Shown here piece by piece: positions 7,963 through 16,668 of a stretch of DNA of 64,000 nucleotides. The position numbers and the translations under genes were made by a program. A model generated the notes under the pieces. That model was not told the origin of the DNA and did not search any database. It saw only the letters and a program-made list of their open reading frames with translations. Position 1 is the stretch's first letter; each line of letters begins with the position of its first letter. The DNA is from Acidimicrobiia bacterium (lineage in GTDB: Bacteria > Actinomycetota > Acidimicrobiia > Spongiisociales > ZC4RG35): the NCBI GenBank assembly GCA_017577575.1, contig PKRG01000001.1, positions 426,936 to 490,935 on the forward strand, in the 5' to 3' direction.

Positions 7963-9358
7963 CCTGCTGGCGGCGGTCGACGCTTTCGACCGGGTGATCG
8001 CCGCCGCCCGCGAGCTGATCGACCCGGCGGTCCTCGACCCGGTCGCCACCACGGTGCGCCAGGTCCGCGAACGGGCCGGCTACCTGGGCGACACGCTGGT
8101 GGCGGCCGTGGCGGGCGGGACCGGTTCGGGCAAGTCGAGCCTCATCAACGCCCTGGCCGGAGAGGAGGTGGCACGTTCGGGTGGGATGCGGCCCACCACC
8201 GGCAAGCCGCTCGGGTGGATACCGGCGAACCCCGAGCCGGGGCTGGTCCGGCTGCTCGACGACCTGGGCGTGGAGGAGCGGGTAGGCCAGGACCTCCACC
8301 CGTGGCTCGCCCTGCTGGACCTTCCCGACACCGACTCGGTGGTCGCCGACCACCGCCACACGGTCGAGGCGCTGCTGCCGAGAGTGGACCTGGTGCTGTG
8401 GGTGATCGACCCGGAGAAGTACCAGGACAGGGTCCTCCACAGCCGCTACCTCCAGCCGCTCGCCGCCTACCACCGACAGTTCGTCTTCGTGCTGAACCAG
8501 ATCGACCGGCTCGCCCCGGGCACCGTCGACGACCTCGTGTCCGACCTCCGTCAGACCCTCGTCGCCGACGGCATCCCCGAGCCGACCATCGTCACGGTCG
8601 CCGCCGATCCCGACGTCGGGCCGCCGATCGGCATCGACGACCTGGTGGCGGTCCTCGAGGACAAGGCCGACGTCAAAGAGGTCGTCTACGGCAAGCTCGC
8701 CACCGACCTCCGGGAGGCGGCCAAGACGCTCACCTCTCTCCCCGAGTTCTCCGGGGGCACGGGCTTCGAGGCGTCGTGGAACGAAGCCCGAGACGAAGCA
8801 GCCCGCCTCCTCGCCTCGGGCGACCGCCGACGCGCAGTGGCCCGGCTCGACGGGTTCGTGGACTCCGTGGCCGGCCAGGCCGGCGGGGGAGTGGCGGCGG
8901 TGATCCGCCAGGAGGTCACGCCCGACAGCGTCGCCGAGGCCGTCGAGGTGGCCTACGAGGCCTCGGGCGCATACCGCACCCCCGCGCCGGTCCCGGCGCC
9001 GGGCTGGGCCCGCCCCGTCCGCTGGGTCGCGCTCGTGGCGGCGGTGGCAGCAGTGGTGTGGGGAATCGACAGCCTGCGGGCGGGAAGGGACCTCCTGTGG
9101 CCGGTGGTCGTGACGCTGCTGTCGGTGGCGGTGTGGGCCGGGGTGGGGGTGTGGGTGTCGTCGTATCGCAGCCGCGCCACCCGTCGCCTGCTCGCCCAGC
9201 ACCGAGAGGAGTTGATCGAGCCCATCGCCCGTCTCCTCGACACGCACCTGGGAAAGCGCCTCCGCGGCGTCCTCAGGCGGCGGGCCGGCGCCACCGCCGC
9301 CGCCACCGAGCTCGACCTGGCGCTCGCCGAGCTGGAGCGGCGCCTAGGCGTCGGCTGA
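7952..9358 (+). CDS. Dynamin-like GTPase with two membrane helices, second of a tandem pair
   Basis: 468 residues. The ATG at 7952 overlaps the preceding gene by 11 bases. G1 is at residues 55-62 (GGTGSGKS), G3 is DLPDTDS, and G4 is intact (N182-Q-I-D). Two strongly hydrophobic segments separated by about ten residues (roughly residues 355-375 and 385-405) form a membrane hairpin, followed by a basic helical tail. The combination of GTPase head, helical stalk and paired membrane segments suggests a membrane-remodelling or envelope-stress GTPase. Unlike its partner it keeps the guanine-recognition Asp. Its last 15 bases overlap the convergent lipid-kinase gene. Confidence 0.7.
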   Translation: MRSDLLAAVDAFDRVIAAARELIDPAVLDPVATTVRQVRERAGYLGDTLVAAVAGGTGSGKSSLINALAGEEVARSGGMRPTTGKPLGWIPANPEPGLVRLLDDLGVEERVGQDLHPWLALLDLPDTDSVVADHRHTVEALLPRVDLVLWVIDPEKYQDRVLHSRYLQPLAAYHRQFVFVLNQIDRLAPGTVDDLVSDLRQTLVADGIPEPTIVTVAADPDVGPPIGIDDLVAVLEDKADVKEVVYGKLATDLREAAKTLTSLPEFSGGTGFEASWNEARDEAARLLASGDRRRAVARLDGFVDSVAGQAGGGVAAVIRQEVTPDSVAEAVEVAYEASGAYRTPAPVPAPGWARPVRWVALVAAVAAVVWGIDSLRAGRDLLWPVVVTLLSVAVWAGVGVWVSSYRSRATRRLLAQHREELIEPIARLLDTHLGKRLRGVLRRRAGATAAATELDLALAELERRLGVG

Positions 9359-10285
9359 GCCGGCGGTAGCCGGCGCCGCCACCCACAGAGCGTCGGGACG
9401 GTACTCGAAGCGGGCGGATCGGAGCCGGCCGATCATCTCGCCGTCGAGCTCCACCCGTGCCGGGGGGTCGGCGTCGACGGTGAACACCTCGCAGCCCTCC
9501 CACACCTCGACCCCGCGCACCTTCCCCGGCGCGGAGCGGGCGACGTGCCACAACAGGGGGAGGAGCCGTCTCGACGGCAGCCGCTCGACGGTGAGAACGG
9601 TCATCGGGGCCGGAGGGTCGGCCGAGAAGCGGAGGGGCAGGCGGCCGAAGTACGTGAAAGTGGAGTGGAACTGGGTCATCACCCCGATCCCGCGGGCGGA
9701 CCGGGCGCCGTCCACGACCTCCAGCGTCGGCCGGCGCTTGCGGAGATCCGACCAGTAGAGGCGGAGAGCGGTGCGGGCGTAGTGGAGCCCGCCGAACCAG
9801 TACTTCCGGTACGGCTCGGTCTCGGCTGCGGCGACGACGTCGGCGTCGAGTCCCACGCCGGCGGCGAACACCGCGTGCCGGACGACCCGGGCGCCGTCCT
9901 CCATCGTCGCCTCCACCGAGACCACCGGCCACGCTCTCACCGGGACCTCGTCGGTGAGGAGGCGCGCCGCCCTCACCGGCCGGGCCGGCAGGCCCGCCTG
10001 GCGGGCGAAGACGTTGGTCGTGCCCGCCGGCAGCACCGCCAGGAAGACCTCGGTGCCGACGAGCGACTGGGCGACCTGGTGGACGATCCCGTCTCCGCCC
10101 ATCGCCACCACTCCGTCGAAGCCGGCGGTCACGGCATCGGCGGCGATGGTGCGGGCATCGGCCGCCGAAGAGGGCCACACCGACTCGACGAGGTGGCTCC
10201 GGCTCAGCATCTGCAGGATGCGGCGGTGATCCCCGCCCGTGAACTGGGAGGCGGCGGGGTTGGCGACGAGCATGAGGCGTGCCAC
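9344..10285 (-). CDS. Diacylglycerol/lipid kinase family protein (YegS/DagK-like)
   Basis: 313 residues from a GTG start. The N-terminus LMLVANPAAS is the nucleotide-binding strand-loop of DAGK_cat kinases. The signature VAMGGDGIVHQVAQ and LPAGTTNVFARQAGLP (GGDG plus the PxGTxN motif) follow at about residues 60-110. The C-terminal half is the beta-rich substrate domain. It should phosphorylate a lipid such as diacylglycerol, or use a related substrate, at the inner face of the membrane. It is tail-to-tail with the GTPase pair, overlapping by 15 bases, and divergent from the DraG-like gene. Confidence 0.8.
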   Translation of the reverse strand: MARLMLVANPAASQFTGGDHRRILQMLSRSHLVESVWPSSAADARTIAADAVTAGFDGVVAMGGDGIVHQVAQSLVGTEVFLAVLPAGTTNVFARQAGLPARPVRAARLLTDEVPVRAWPVVSVEATMEDGARVVRHAVFAAGVGLDADVVAAAETEPYRKYWFGGLHYARTALRLYWSDLRKRRPTLEVVDGARSARGIGVMTQFHSTFTYFGRLPLRFSADPPAPMTVLTVERLPSRRLLPLLWHVARSAPGKVRGVEVWEGCEVFTVDADPPARVELDGEMIGRLRSARFEYRPDALWVAAPATAGSADA

Positions 10286-10351
10286 GACGGCGCAAGCCTA
10301 GGGTCGGTGGGCCCTTGAGGCGTCCGCCTACTCGGTTACTCTGCGGAACCT

Positions 10352-11308
10352 ATGGACGAAGAGGGCGGAGCTCGTTTCTCTCTGCCCGTAGGCGAAGGCG
10401 CCGGGTCGATGCTGGGCCTGGCCGCCGGCGACACGGCGGGAGGGGCGTCCGAGCTCGGGTACTCGTCGAGTGCCCAACAAGCGGTCGTCGTGGCTTACCA
10501 CCTGTTCCGCCACGGCTCGGTGGATCGCGACCTGCTCGTGGCAGAACTGGCCGAGCTGGCCGGCGACGACCACCAGCCGTCGGTTCTGCGCGGCCTGTCC
10601 CCGCAGCTACGCCGATGGGTGGAGGCGCTCGGAAGCGACGACCCCGTGCTGGCCTCCGAGACGGGCCTCGACCCGGCCGTGCGGGCCGTGCCGCTCGGGG
10701 TGTGGTATCGCCGCGACCCCGAAGCGCTGGTAGAGGCGGTGCTCGCCTCGACCAGGGTCACCCACCTCGACGCGCCGTCGGCGGTGGTGGCGACGGCGGT
10801 GGCAGGCGCCGTGGCGGGATCGTGCTTCGTCCAGAACGGCCGCGACCTCCTCCTGGGCGTGTGGGAGATCGCCGTCCGGGCGCGCAAGGAGATCGAAGCC
10901 GATGGGCTGCTCTACGCCCAACTGGACCGCCTCGACGACGTGGTCTCCCGTATCCGGCAGACGAGCGGGCTGCTCGGGGCGTCACTGCCCGAGCTCTCCG
11001 AGGCGCTGGGCGACGACCCGGTCGGGCAGGTGGCGACGGTCCTCGTGTCGGTGGCGCCCACTTCCACGGACCCGGACCGAGCCGTCGAGGAGGCGGCGAA
11101 GCTGGGCGGCAGCCCTCTGGGGGCGATCGCCGGGGCGATCCTCGGCGCCCGGCTCGGGATGCGCCGCTGGCCGTGGCGCTTCCCCAACGACAGCTGGTTC
11201 GCCGCGATCGGCGAGCGGCTGGTGGAGGGACGGGCGGACCTCGTCGACCTGCCGATCCCCTACGCCGTGGAGCAGCGGATCACCCACTCGCCCGGTCCGC
11301 GGCTGTGA
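10352..11308 (+). CDS. ADP-ribosylglycohydrolase-fold protein lacking the catalytic aspartates
   Basis: 318 residues from ATG 10352. The family opening GSMLGLAAGDTAGG, the central block STRVTHLDAPSAVVATAVAGA and the C-terminal GAIAGAILGARLG identify the all-helical DraG/ADP-ribosylglycohydrolase fold. The metal-binding positions do not fit the active family. The usual TDDT motif after the first block reads as an SSAQQ stretch, and the GGDTDT motif before the last block reads GGSPLG. It is therefore probably a non-catalytic relative, perhaps a binding or regulatory protein (inference). Its end overlaps the convergent MFS gene by 29 bases. Confidence 0.7.
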   Translation: MDEEGGARFSLPVGEGAGSMLGLAAGDTAGGASELGYSSSAQQAVVVAYHLFRHGSVDRDLLVAELAELAGDDHQPSVLRGLSPQLRRWVEALGSDDPVLASETGLDPAVRAVPLGVWYRRDPEALVEAVLASTRVTHLDAPSAVVATAVAGAVAGSCFVQNGRDLLLGVWEIAVRARKEIEADGLLYAQLDRLDDVVSRIRQTSGLLGASLPELSEALGDDPVGQVATVLVSVAPTSTDPDRAVEEAAKLGGSPLGAIAGAILGARLGMRRWPWRFPNDSWFAAIGERLVEGRADLVDLPIPYAVEQRITHSPGPRL

Positions 11309-12524
11309 CGGCGCGGCGCAAGCCGCCGAGCACCACGAACCCGGCCAGGACGAAGACCCCGAGAGTGCCCAGGGCGGCGGTGCGGGGCAGGTCGAGGACG
11401 TCGACCACCAGAGCCCACACCAGCGGCCCCAGGATCGTGGCGAATCGGCCCACCGTGGCGTACAGGCCGTACATCTCCCCGAGATGCTCGGGTGGGCTGA
11501 TGTCGGTCATCACCACCCGGTCGGAGGTCCACGTCGCCCCCAGGGCGGCCCCTCCGAGCGGCCCGATCACCCATGCCAGAGCCGACACCCCGTCGGTCCC
11601 CGCCACGACCCCGATCGCCAGGGCGAAGACCCACACGACCAGGGTCGCCCGCAGGACCCGCAAGGCCCCGAACCGGCTCACCGCCCAGCCGGCGACGAAA
11701 CTGCCAGGGATGGCGGCGGCGATGGCAGCCGCCAACAGGGCGGTGGTCTGGGCAGGCTCGAGGCCCAGCTCCTGGATGGCGTAGATGGCGAGGAACCCGC
11801 CGATGAGGGTGTTGATGGCGTCGGTGTAGAGGAACCGCCCGACGAGGAACCTGACCATGCCCGGGAAGGTGGCGGCCCGCCGCCAGGACCGCAGCAGGCG
11901 GACGAACACCTCGCCGAGGCGGGGGGCAGGACGCGGCGGCCGCGACGGCTCGGCGATGAACACGAACGCCGGCCAGGCGAAGACGAGCACCCCTGCCGCC
12001 AGCAGAGTGAAGGTGGGGGGATAGCCGAGGTCGAGGACTTCGATGGCCACCGTGCCGATCCCCAGCCCGATGAACGACCCGACGTATCCCACCCCCACGC
12101 CGAGGCCCGACACGCGGCCGCGGGTCGCCGGCGTGGAGACGACCGGCAGGAGGGCGTCGTAGACGACGGAGCCGGTGTTGAAGGCCACGAGCGCCACCCC
12201 CAACAAGACCAGCGACAGCCACTCCGGGACCCATCCCAGGGCGGCGGTGGCGGCGACGGCGATGCCGGTCGTGGCGGTGAGGGCGGGGACGCGCCGCCCG
12301 GAGGCGTCGGTGCGGGCGCCGACCCACGGGGCCAAGAACACCACGACCACTCCGGCGGTGGCTTCCACCAGCGAGAGCGAGGAGTCGGGCAGGCCGCGGC
12401 TGGTCAGCCAGGACGGGAAGTAGAGCCCGATGACTCCCAGGGCGAAGATCGTGTTGGCGAGGTCGTAACCGATCCACGAGCAGGTCGCCAGCCGAGAGGG
12501 GGACGACGCCCCGGGCGCGCCCAC
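11280..12524 (-). CDS. MFS transporter, Atg22/UMF1-like
   Basis: 414 residues from a GTG at 12522-12524. Hydrophobic segments repeat along the whole length. The N-terminal WIGYDLANTIFALGVIGLYF resembles the W-x-YDwANS start of the Atg22-like (UMF1) branch of the major facilitator superfamily. A second member of the same branch lies at 15260-16615. It begins 7 bases after the dehydrogenase stop, so the two share a transcript. Substrates of the bacterial branch are mostly unknown; export of amino acids or other small metabolites is possible. Confidence 0.75.
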   Translation of the reverse strand: MGAPGASSPSRLATCSWIGYDLANTIFALGVIGLYFPSWLTSRGLPDSSLSLVEATAGVVVVFLAPWVGARTDASGRRVPALTATTGIAVAATAALGWVPEWLSLVLLGVALVAFNTGSVVYDALLPVVSTPATRGRVSGLGVGVGYVGSFIGLGIGTVAIEVLDLGYPPTFTLLAAGVLVFAWPAFVFIAEPSRPPRPAPRLGEVFVRLLRSWRRAATFPGMVRFLVGRFLYTDAINTLIGGFLAIYAIQELGLEPAQTTALLAAAIAAAIPGSFVAGWAVSRFGALRVLRATLVVWVFALAIGVVAGTDGVSALAWVIGPLGGAALGATWTSDRVVMTDISPPEHLGEMYGLYATVGRFATILGPLVWALVVDVLDLPRTAALGTLGVFVLAGFVVLGGLRRAVTAADRASG

Positions 12525-12531
12525 CCGGACC

Positions 12532-13620
12532 TCAGAAGGTGACCGCCACCGCGATCAGCTCGTCGTGGCCCAACAGGCCGGCTGCGGCCTGCATGGCCCG
12601 CTGAGCCTCGTCGAGCGGGAACTGATGCGAAACCAGGTCGTCGACGCGCTCGTCGGTGGCCAGGCGCTGCGTCGCCCAGCGGTAGCTGTCGGTGGAGGCG
12701 CCGACCGCGCCCTTGACGGTCAGCTGCTTGCTGACGATCACATCGGAGAAGAAGTGGAGAGCCCGGTTCCCCTTCGTGGAGGCCAGGATCACCCGGCCGC
12801 CGGAACGGACGAGGTCGAAAGCCTGGAAGACCGCCTCCGGGTCGTCGGAAGTGACGTCGATGACGACGTCGGGGCGCTGGCCGGTGGAATCGGCGACCAC
12901 CCCGGCGATATCGGGATGACGCTCGACGTCGATGGTGACATCCGCGCCGAGCTTCTCGGCCAGAGCGAGACGGTCCCGGTCGTGGGAGAGGCCGGTGACC
13001 CCGACCCAGGACGCGCCGGCGGCCTTGGCGGCGAGCAGGCAGGCGAGGCCCCGCGGGCCCGGCCCCAGCACCAGCACCTGCTCGCCCGGCTTGAGGTTCG
13101 GCAGCTCGACCGCCCACGTGTAACCGGTGGCGAGCGAATGGACCGAGGTGGCGACCTCGGCCGGCACATCGTCGGTCACCGGGTGGATGGTGGCGGCGGG
13201 ATCGATGTAGAGGTACTCGGCCATGCCGCCCCACAGAGCCGGAGGCTCGGTAGAGGGGATGAGGCCGTAGGTGTTGGAGGGCTTGCGGAACTGGCAGGTC
13301 GCCAGGCCGAGGCGGCACCGGCTGCAGCGGCCGCACTTGATCGTCGGCTCCAGCACCACCCTGGTGCCCACTTCGTAGGGGATGGTGTCGTCCTTGACGG
13401 CGATACGGCCCACCACCTGGTGGCCGGGGATCAGCGGGTACTGCACCTCCCGGCGCTCCCCGTGCCAGGCCTGCACGTCGGCGCCGGATATCGCCGTCGC
13501 CTCGACCGCAAGCCAACCGCCGGCTTCGACCGGTTGGGAGGGGATCTTCGTGGCGGCCAGCTGCCGGGGCTCCACGAGCACCATGGCCTTGGCGGCATGC
13601 CCGAGTTCGACCATGGGCAC
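12532..13620 (-). CDS. Zinc-type medium-chain dehydrogenase/reductase
   Basis: 362 residues from GTG 13620; ATG 13614 two codons later is equally possible. The structural zinc site is present (CGRCSRCRLGLATC, four Cys). The NAD(P)-binding Rossmann segment is VLVLGPGPRGLACLLAA at about residue 175. The catalytic-zinc positions are unusual. The Cys normally found in the CGTDxH-like motif is absent (AISGADVQAWHG) and GHE reads GHQ. It may bind zinc differently or act as a zinc-free reductase. It lies 40 bases downstream of the aminotransferase and 7 bases before the MFS gene, probably in one operon. Confidence 0.75.
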   Translation of the reverse strand: MPMVELGHAAKAMVLVEPRQLAATKIPSQPVEAGGWLAVEATAISGADVQAWHGERREVQYPLIPGHQVVGRIAVKDDTIPYEVGTRVVLEPTIKCGRCSRCRLGLATCQFRKPSNTYGLIPSTEPPALWGGMAEYLYIDPAATIHPVTDDVPAEVATSVHSLATGYTWAVELPNLKPGEQVLVLGPGPRGLACLLAAKAAGASWVGVTGLSHDRDRLALAEKLGADVTIDVERHPDIAGVVADSTGQRPDVVIDVTSDDPEAVFQAFDLVRSGGRVILASTKGNRALHFFSDVIVSKQLTVKGAVGASTDSYRWATQRLATDERVDDLVSHQFPLDEAQRAMQAAAGLLGHDELIAVAVTF

Positions 13621-13660
13621 GAGTGTAGGCCAAGCGAGGCAAGGCCCAGACGGAGGCGGC

Positions 13661-14842
13661 TCAGATCGCGCTCAAGGTCTTCGCCAGCCGCTCCATCCCC
13701 CGCTCCAGGTCGGAGTCGGAGAGGGCATACGAGAAGCGGGCGTAGCCGGGGGCGCCGAACGCCTCACCGGGGACGAAGGCCACTCCCGCCTCCTCCAGCA
13801 CCCACTGCGCCAGGTCGAGCGTCGAGGCGAACCGGTCGCCGAGGAACGCCGACAGGTCGGGGAAGACGTAGAAGGCGCCTTTTGGCTCCAGGCAGCGCAC
13901 CCCGTCGATGGAGGAGAAGATCTCGAACATCTTGCGGCGGCGCCGGTCGAACGCCTGGCGCATCTCCTCCACCACTTCCTGGGGCCCGGTGAGGGCGGCG
14001 AGGGCGGCCCGCTGGCTGACGTTGGCGACGTTGGAGGTGAGATGGGACTGGAGGCGGATGGCGGCCTGGGCGATGTCGGGCGGCCCGATCAGCCAGCCGA
14101 CCCTCCAGCCGGTCATGGCGTACGACTTGGCCACCCCGTTGACGATCACCCAGCGGTCCTCCAGCTCGGGGACCGACCCGGGCATGCTCACGAACCGGGC
14201 GTCACCGTAGACGAGCCGCTGGTAGATCTCGTCGGTGAGCACCCAGATGCCGTGCTCGGCCGCCCACCGCCCGATGGCGATGACCTCGTCGGCGTCGTAG
14301 ACCGCCCCGGTGGGGTTGGAGGGCGACACGAACAGGAGGAGCTTGGTGGCGTCGGTGCGGTACTCCTCGAGCTGGTCGGGCGTCACCTTGAAGCCCTGGT
14401 CGATCGTGGTGGGGACGTCGACGCCTCTCGCCCCCATCATCCGCACCACCTCGGGGTAGGTGACCCAATACGGGGTGGGGAGCAGCGCCTCGTCGCCGGG
14501 ATCCAATAGCGCCGCCATGGCGGCGTAGACGGCCTGCTTGCCGCCGTTGGTGATCACCACCTGGTTGGGTGCCACGTCGACGCCCGAGTAGCGGCCGGCG
14601 TCGGCGGCGACCGCTTCCCGGAGCTCGGCCAGGCCGGCGGCGGCGGTGTAGTGGTGGTTCTTCGGGTCGTTCACCGCCTCGGCTGCGGCCGCCACCACGT
14701 GCTCGGGAGTGGGGAAGTCGGGCTCGCCGGCACCGAAGCTGATGACGTCCTCTCCGGCGGCGCGCATCTCGGCGGCGCGGGTGGAGATGGCCATAGTGGC
14801 CGATTCGGCGATCGAAGCCAGTCGCTCGGATATCCGCCCCAT
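13661..14842 (-). CDS. aspC: Class I/II PLP-dependent aminotransferase (aspartate aminotransferase type)
   Basis: 393 residues, the usual length. The start ATG is at 14840-14842. Family landmarks are SPSNPTG (Asn176), VLTDEIYQ (Asp204, PLP pyridine nitrogen) and the Schiff-base Lys239 in VNGVAKSYAMTGWRVGW, followed by the Arg for the substrate carboxylate near the C-terminus. It most resembles the aspartate aminotransferase Ib group, which moves amino groups between aspartate and 2-oxoglutarate and often accepts other substrates. It sits between a small LapA-like membrane gene and a dehydrogenase on the same strand. Confidence 0.85.
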   Translation of the reverse strand: MGRISERLASIAESATMAISTRAAEMRAAGEDVISFGAGEPDFPTPEHVVAAAAEAVNDPKNHHYTAAAGLAELREAVAADAGRYSGVDVAPNQVVITNGGKQAVYAAMAALLDPGDEALLPTPYWVTYPEVVRMMGARGVDVPTTIDQGFKVTPDQLEEYRTDATKLLLFVSPSNPTGAVYDADEVIAIGRWAAEHGIWVLTDEIYQRLVYGDARFVSMPGSVPELEDRWVIVNGVAKSYAMTGWRVGWLIGPPDIAQAAIRLQSHLTSNVANVSQRAALAALTGPQEVVEEMRQAFDRRRRKMFEIFSSIDGVRCLEPKGAFYVFPDLSAFLGDRFASTLDLAQWVLEEAGVAFVPGEAFGAPGYARFSYALSDSDLERGMERLAKTLSAI

Positions 14843-14904
14843 GGGTCAGTCTCTTTCTGTCGGACGTTCCCGACCAAGGCTAGTGAGGGGCGCCTGCGCC
14901 GAAA

Positions 14905-15246
14905 TCAGATCCCGGCGCCGCCCTGGGGGCGTCCGCGGCGACGCCGCCGTCGGATCAGGCCGCCGAGGATCGCTTCGGCGGTCACCGAGATGGCGGCGGT
15001 GAAGACGATGATCAGCACCAGCGGGAGCTCCCACGACCAGGCGAACAGGCGCAGCTCGACCGGCTGAGTGTTCTGGACGGCGAAGATGGCGACGATCACG
15101 ATCAGCGCCAGGACGGCGATGAGCCGCCAGGGGATGTCGACTCCGGGCGCGTCGTATCCCGGCTCGGCCCGGCCCTCCAACTCAACGGTGTCGGTGTCGG
15201 GCGCCGGGAGATCCTCTGTCTCCGGGAACTCTTCGGAGTCGGTCAT
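14905..15246 (-). CDS. Small LapA-domain (DUF1049) membrane protein
   Basis: 113 residues. The ATG at 15244-15246 lies 13 bases after the stop of the upstream MFS gene; longer readings of the frame run back into that gene and are unlikely. An acidic N-terminal tail precedes two membrane helices around IPWRLIAVLALIVIVAIFAV and LPLVLIIVFTAAISVTAEAI. Between them is the QNTQPVELRLFAWSWELPL motif characteristic of LapA-like proteins. The C-terminus is very basic (RRRRRRGRP). In proteobacteria the family is tied to LPS control. The role in an actinobacterium is unknown. Confidence 0.75.
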   Translation of the reverse strand: MTDSEEFPETEDLPAPDTDTVELEGRAEPGYDAPGVDIPWRLIAVLALIVIVAIFAVQNTQPVELRLFAWSWELPLVLIIVFTAAISVTAEAILGGLIRRRRRRGRPQGGAGI

Positions 15247-15259
15247 CGCTGTCCGAATC

Positions 15260-16615
15260 CTAGGTCGGAGGCTGCACGGTTGCCTGGTCACCCTCGAACG
15301 ACCACCGGGACCGGGAGGCCCGGGCGGCGTCGATGTCGAGCCACCACAGGAGCAGGGCCCCCAGGGTGAAGAACACGACCAGAGAGAGGATGGCATAGCG
15401 CGACGACCCGGTGGCGGCCCCGATGAACGCGAACAGGAACGGGCCCCAGATGGCCGAGAACTTCGAGAACACCGAGTAGAAGCCGTAGAACTCGGCCGAG
15501 GCCTCTTCGGGGATCATCGACCCGTAGAGGCTGCGCGACAGGGCCTGGACCCCTCCGAGGACGAACCCGATCACCACCGCCAGGCCGAGGAACGGCACCG
15601 GGGCCTCCGCCGGCAGGAAGAACGCCGCCACCGCAACGCCCGTCCAGATCACTAGGGACAGGAGCAGCGCCCGCTTGATGCCTAGCCGATAGGAGAGGTG
15701 CCCGAAGGCCAGCGCCCCGAAGTAGGCGATGAACTGGACCACGAGGAAGGCGACGACGATCACGGTGAGGTCGAGGCCCAGCGTGCCTCCCGCGTAGGCG
15801 CTCGACACGTTGATGGTCGTCTGGACGCCGTCGTTGTAGAGGATGAAGGCGACGACGAACAGCAGCAGCTGGGGGAAGTGCGTGAGCCGGCGGGCGGTGT
15901 GCCACGTGCGGCCGAACCCGATGCGGAGGTAGGCGACGACAGGGGAGAGGTGCGCCAGCCGCTGCGGGATGGGCTGAGAGGCCCCGGTCTCGGGGATCCG
16001 GGGGATCGCCCACAGGGAGAATCCCATCCACCACACCCCGGCTCCGGCCAGGACGATCCGGGTCGTCAGCTCGGCGCCGAACGGCTCGAGGAAAATCAAC
16101 ACCACTCCGATCAGCAGGTACAGGCCGCCGCCGATGTAGCCGAGGGCGTAGCCGCGGGACGACTCGCGGTCGATGGTGTCGTCGGTGGTGAGGTCGGGCA
16201 GGAACCCGTCGTAGAAGACGTTGGCGGCCACGAAGCCCATCTGGGCGAGCAGGAAGATCCCGATCGTCGCCCCCACCCGCCCGGGGGCGGCGAAGAACAG
16301 CAGGATCGTGAAGGCCGAACCGAGCAGGGCGAAGAACGTCAGGAACCGCTTCTTCTGGGCCGAGAAGTCGGCGACCGCCCCCAGCACCGGGATGAGGAGG
16401 AACATCACCAGCGGGCCGGAGCCCGCCACCAGGCCCCACAGGCCGTCTGCGGCCCACTCCCGGCCCAGGAACCGGTAGGTGTCGCCGGGCACGACGGTGG
16501 ACACGAAGTAGGCGGGAAGCACCGCCCCGGCGATCACCGTCGCATAGGCGGAATTCGCCCAGTCGTACATCGCCCAGGCACGGAGCGCTCGGCGATCGTT
16601 CTTGTGAGACGCCAC
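15260..16615 (-). CDS. MFS transporter, Atg22/UMF1-like
   Basis: 451 residues from a GTG at 16613-16615. The opening AWAMYDWANSAYATVIAGAVLPAYF is the classic start of Atg22-like MFS proteins. The usual first-half motif between helices 2 and 3 appears as LGAVADFSAQKKRF, and hydrophobic segments span the whole protein. It is the larger of two such carriers in this minus-strand cluster and is followed after 13 bases by the LapA-like gene. The substrate is unknown. A promoter should lie in the 53-base gap it shares with the divergent sugar-dehydrogenase gene. Confidence 0.8.
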   Translation of the reverse strand: MASHKNDRRALRAWAMYDWANSAYATVIAGAVLPAYFVSTVVPGDTYRFLGREWAADGLWGLVAGSGPLVMFLLIPVLGAVADFSAQKKRFLTFFALLGSAFTILLFFAAPGRVGATIGIFLLAQMGFVAANVFYDGFLPDLTTDDTIDRESSRGYALGYIGGGLYLLIGVVLIFLEPFGAELTTRIVLAGAGVWWMGFSLWAIPRIPETGASQPIPQRLAHLSPVVAYLRIGFGRTWHTARRLTHFPQLLLFVVAFILYNDGVQTTINVSSAYAGGTLGLDLTVIVVAFLVVQFIAYFGALAFGHLSYRLGIKRALLLSLVIWTGVAVAAFFLPAEAPVPFLGLAVVIGFVLGGVQALSRSLYGSMIPEEASAEFYGFYSVFSKFSAIWGPFLFAFIGAATGSSRYAILSLVVFFTLGALLLWWLDIDAARASRSRWSFEGDQATVQPPT

Positions 16616-16668
16616 TGGCGGGCAGCGTAGCGAGCCGTGTTGCGGCCGGGCGGTCCTAGCGTGGCGGT

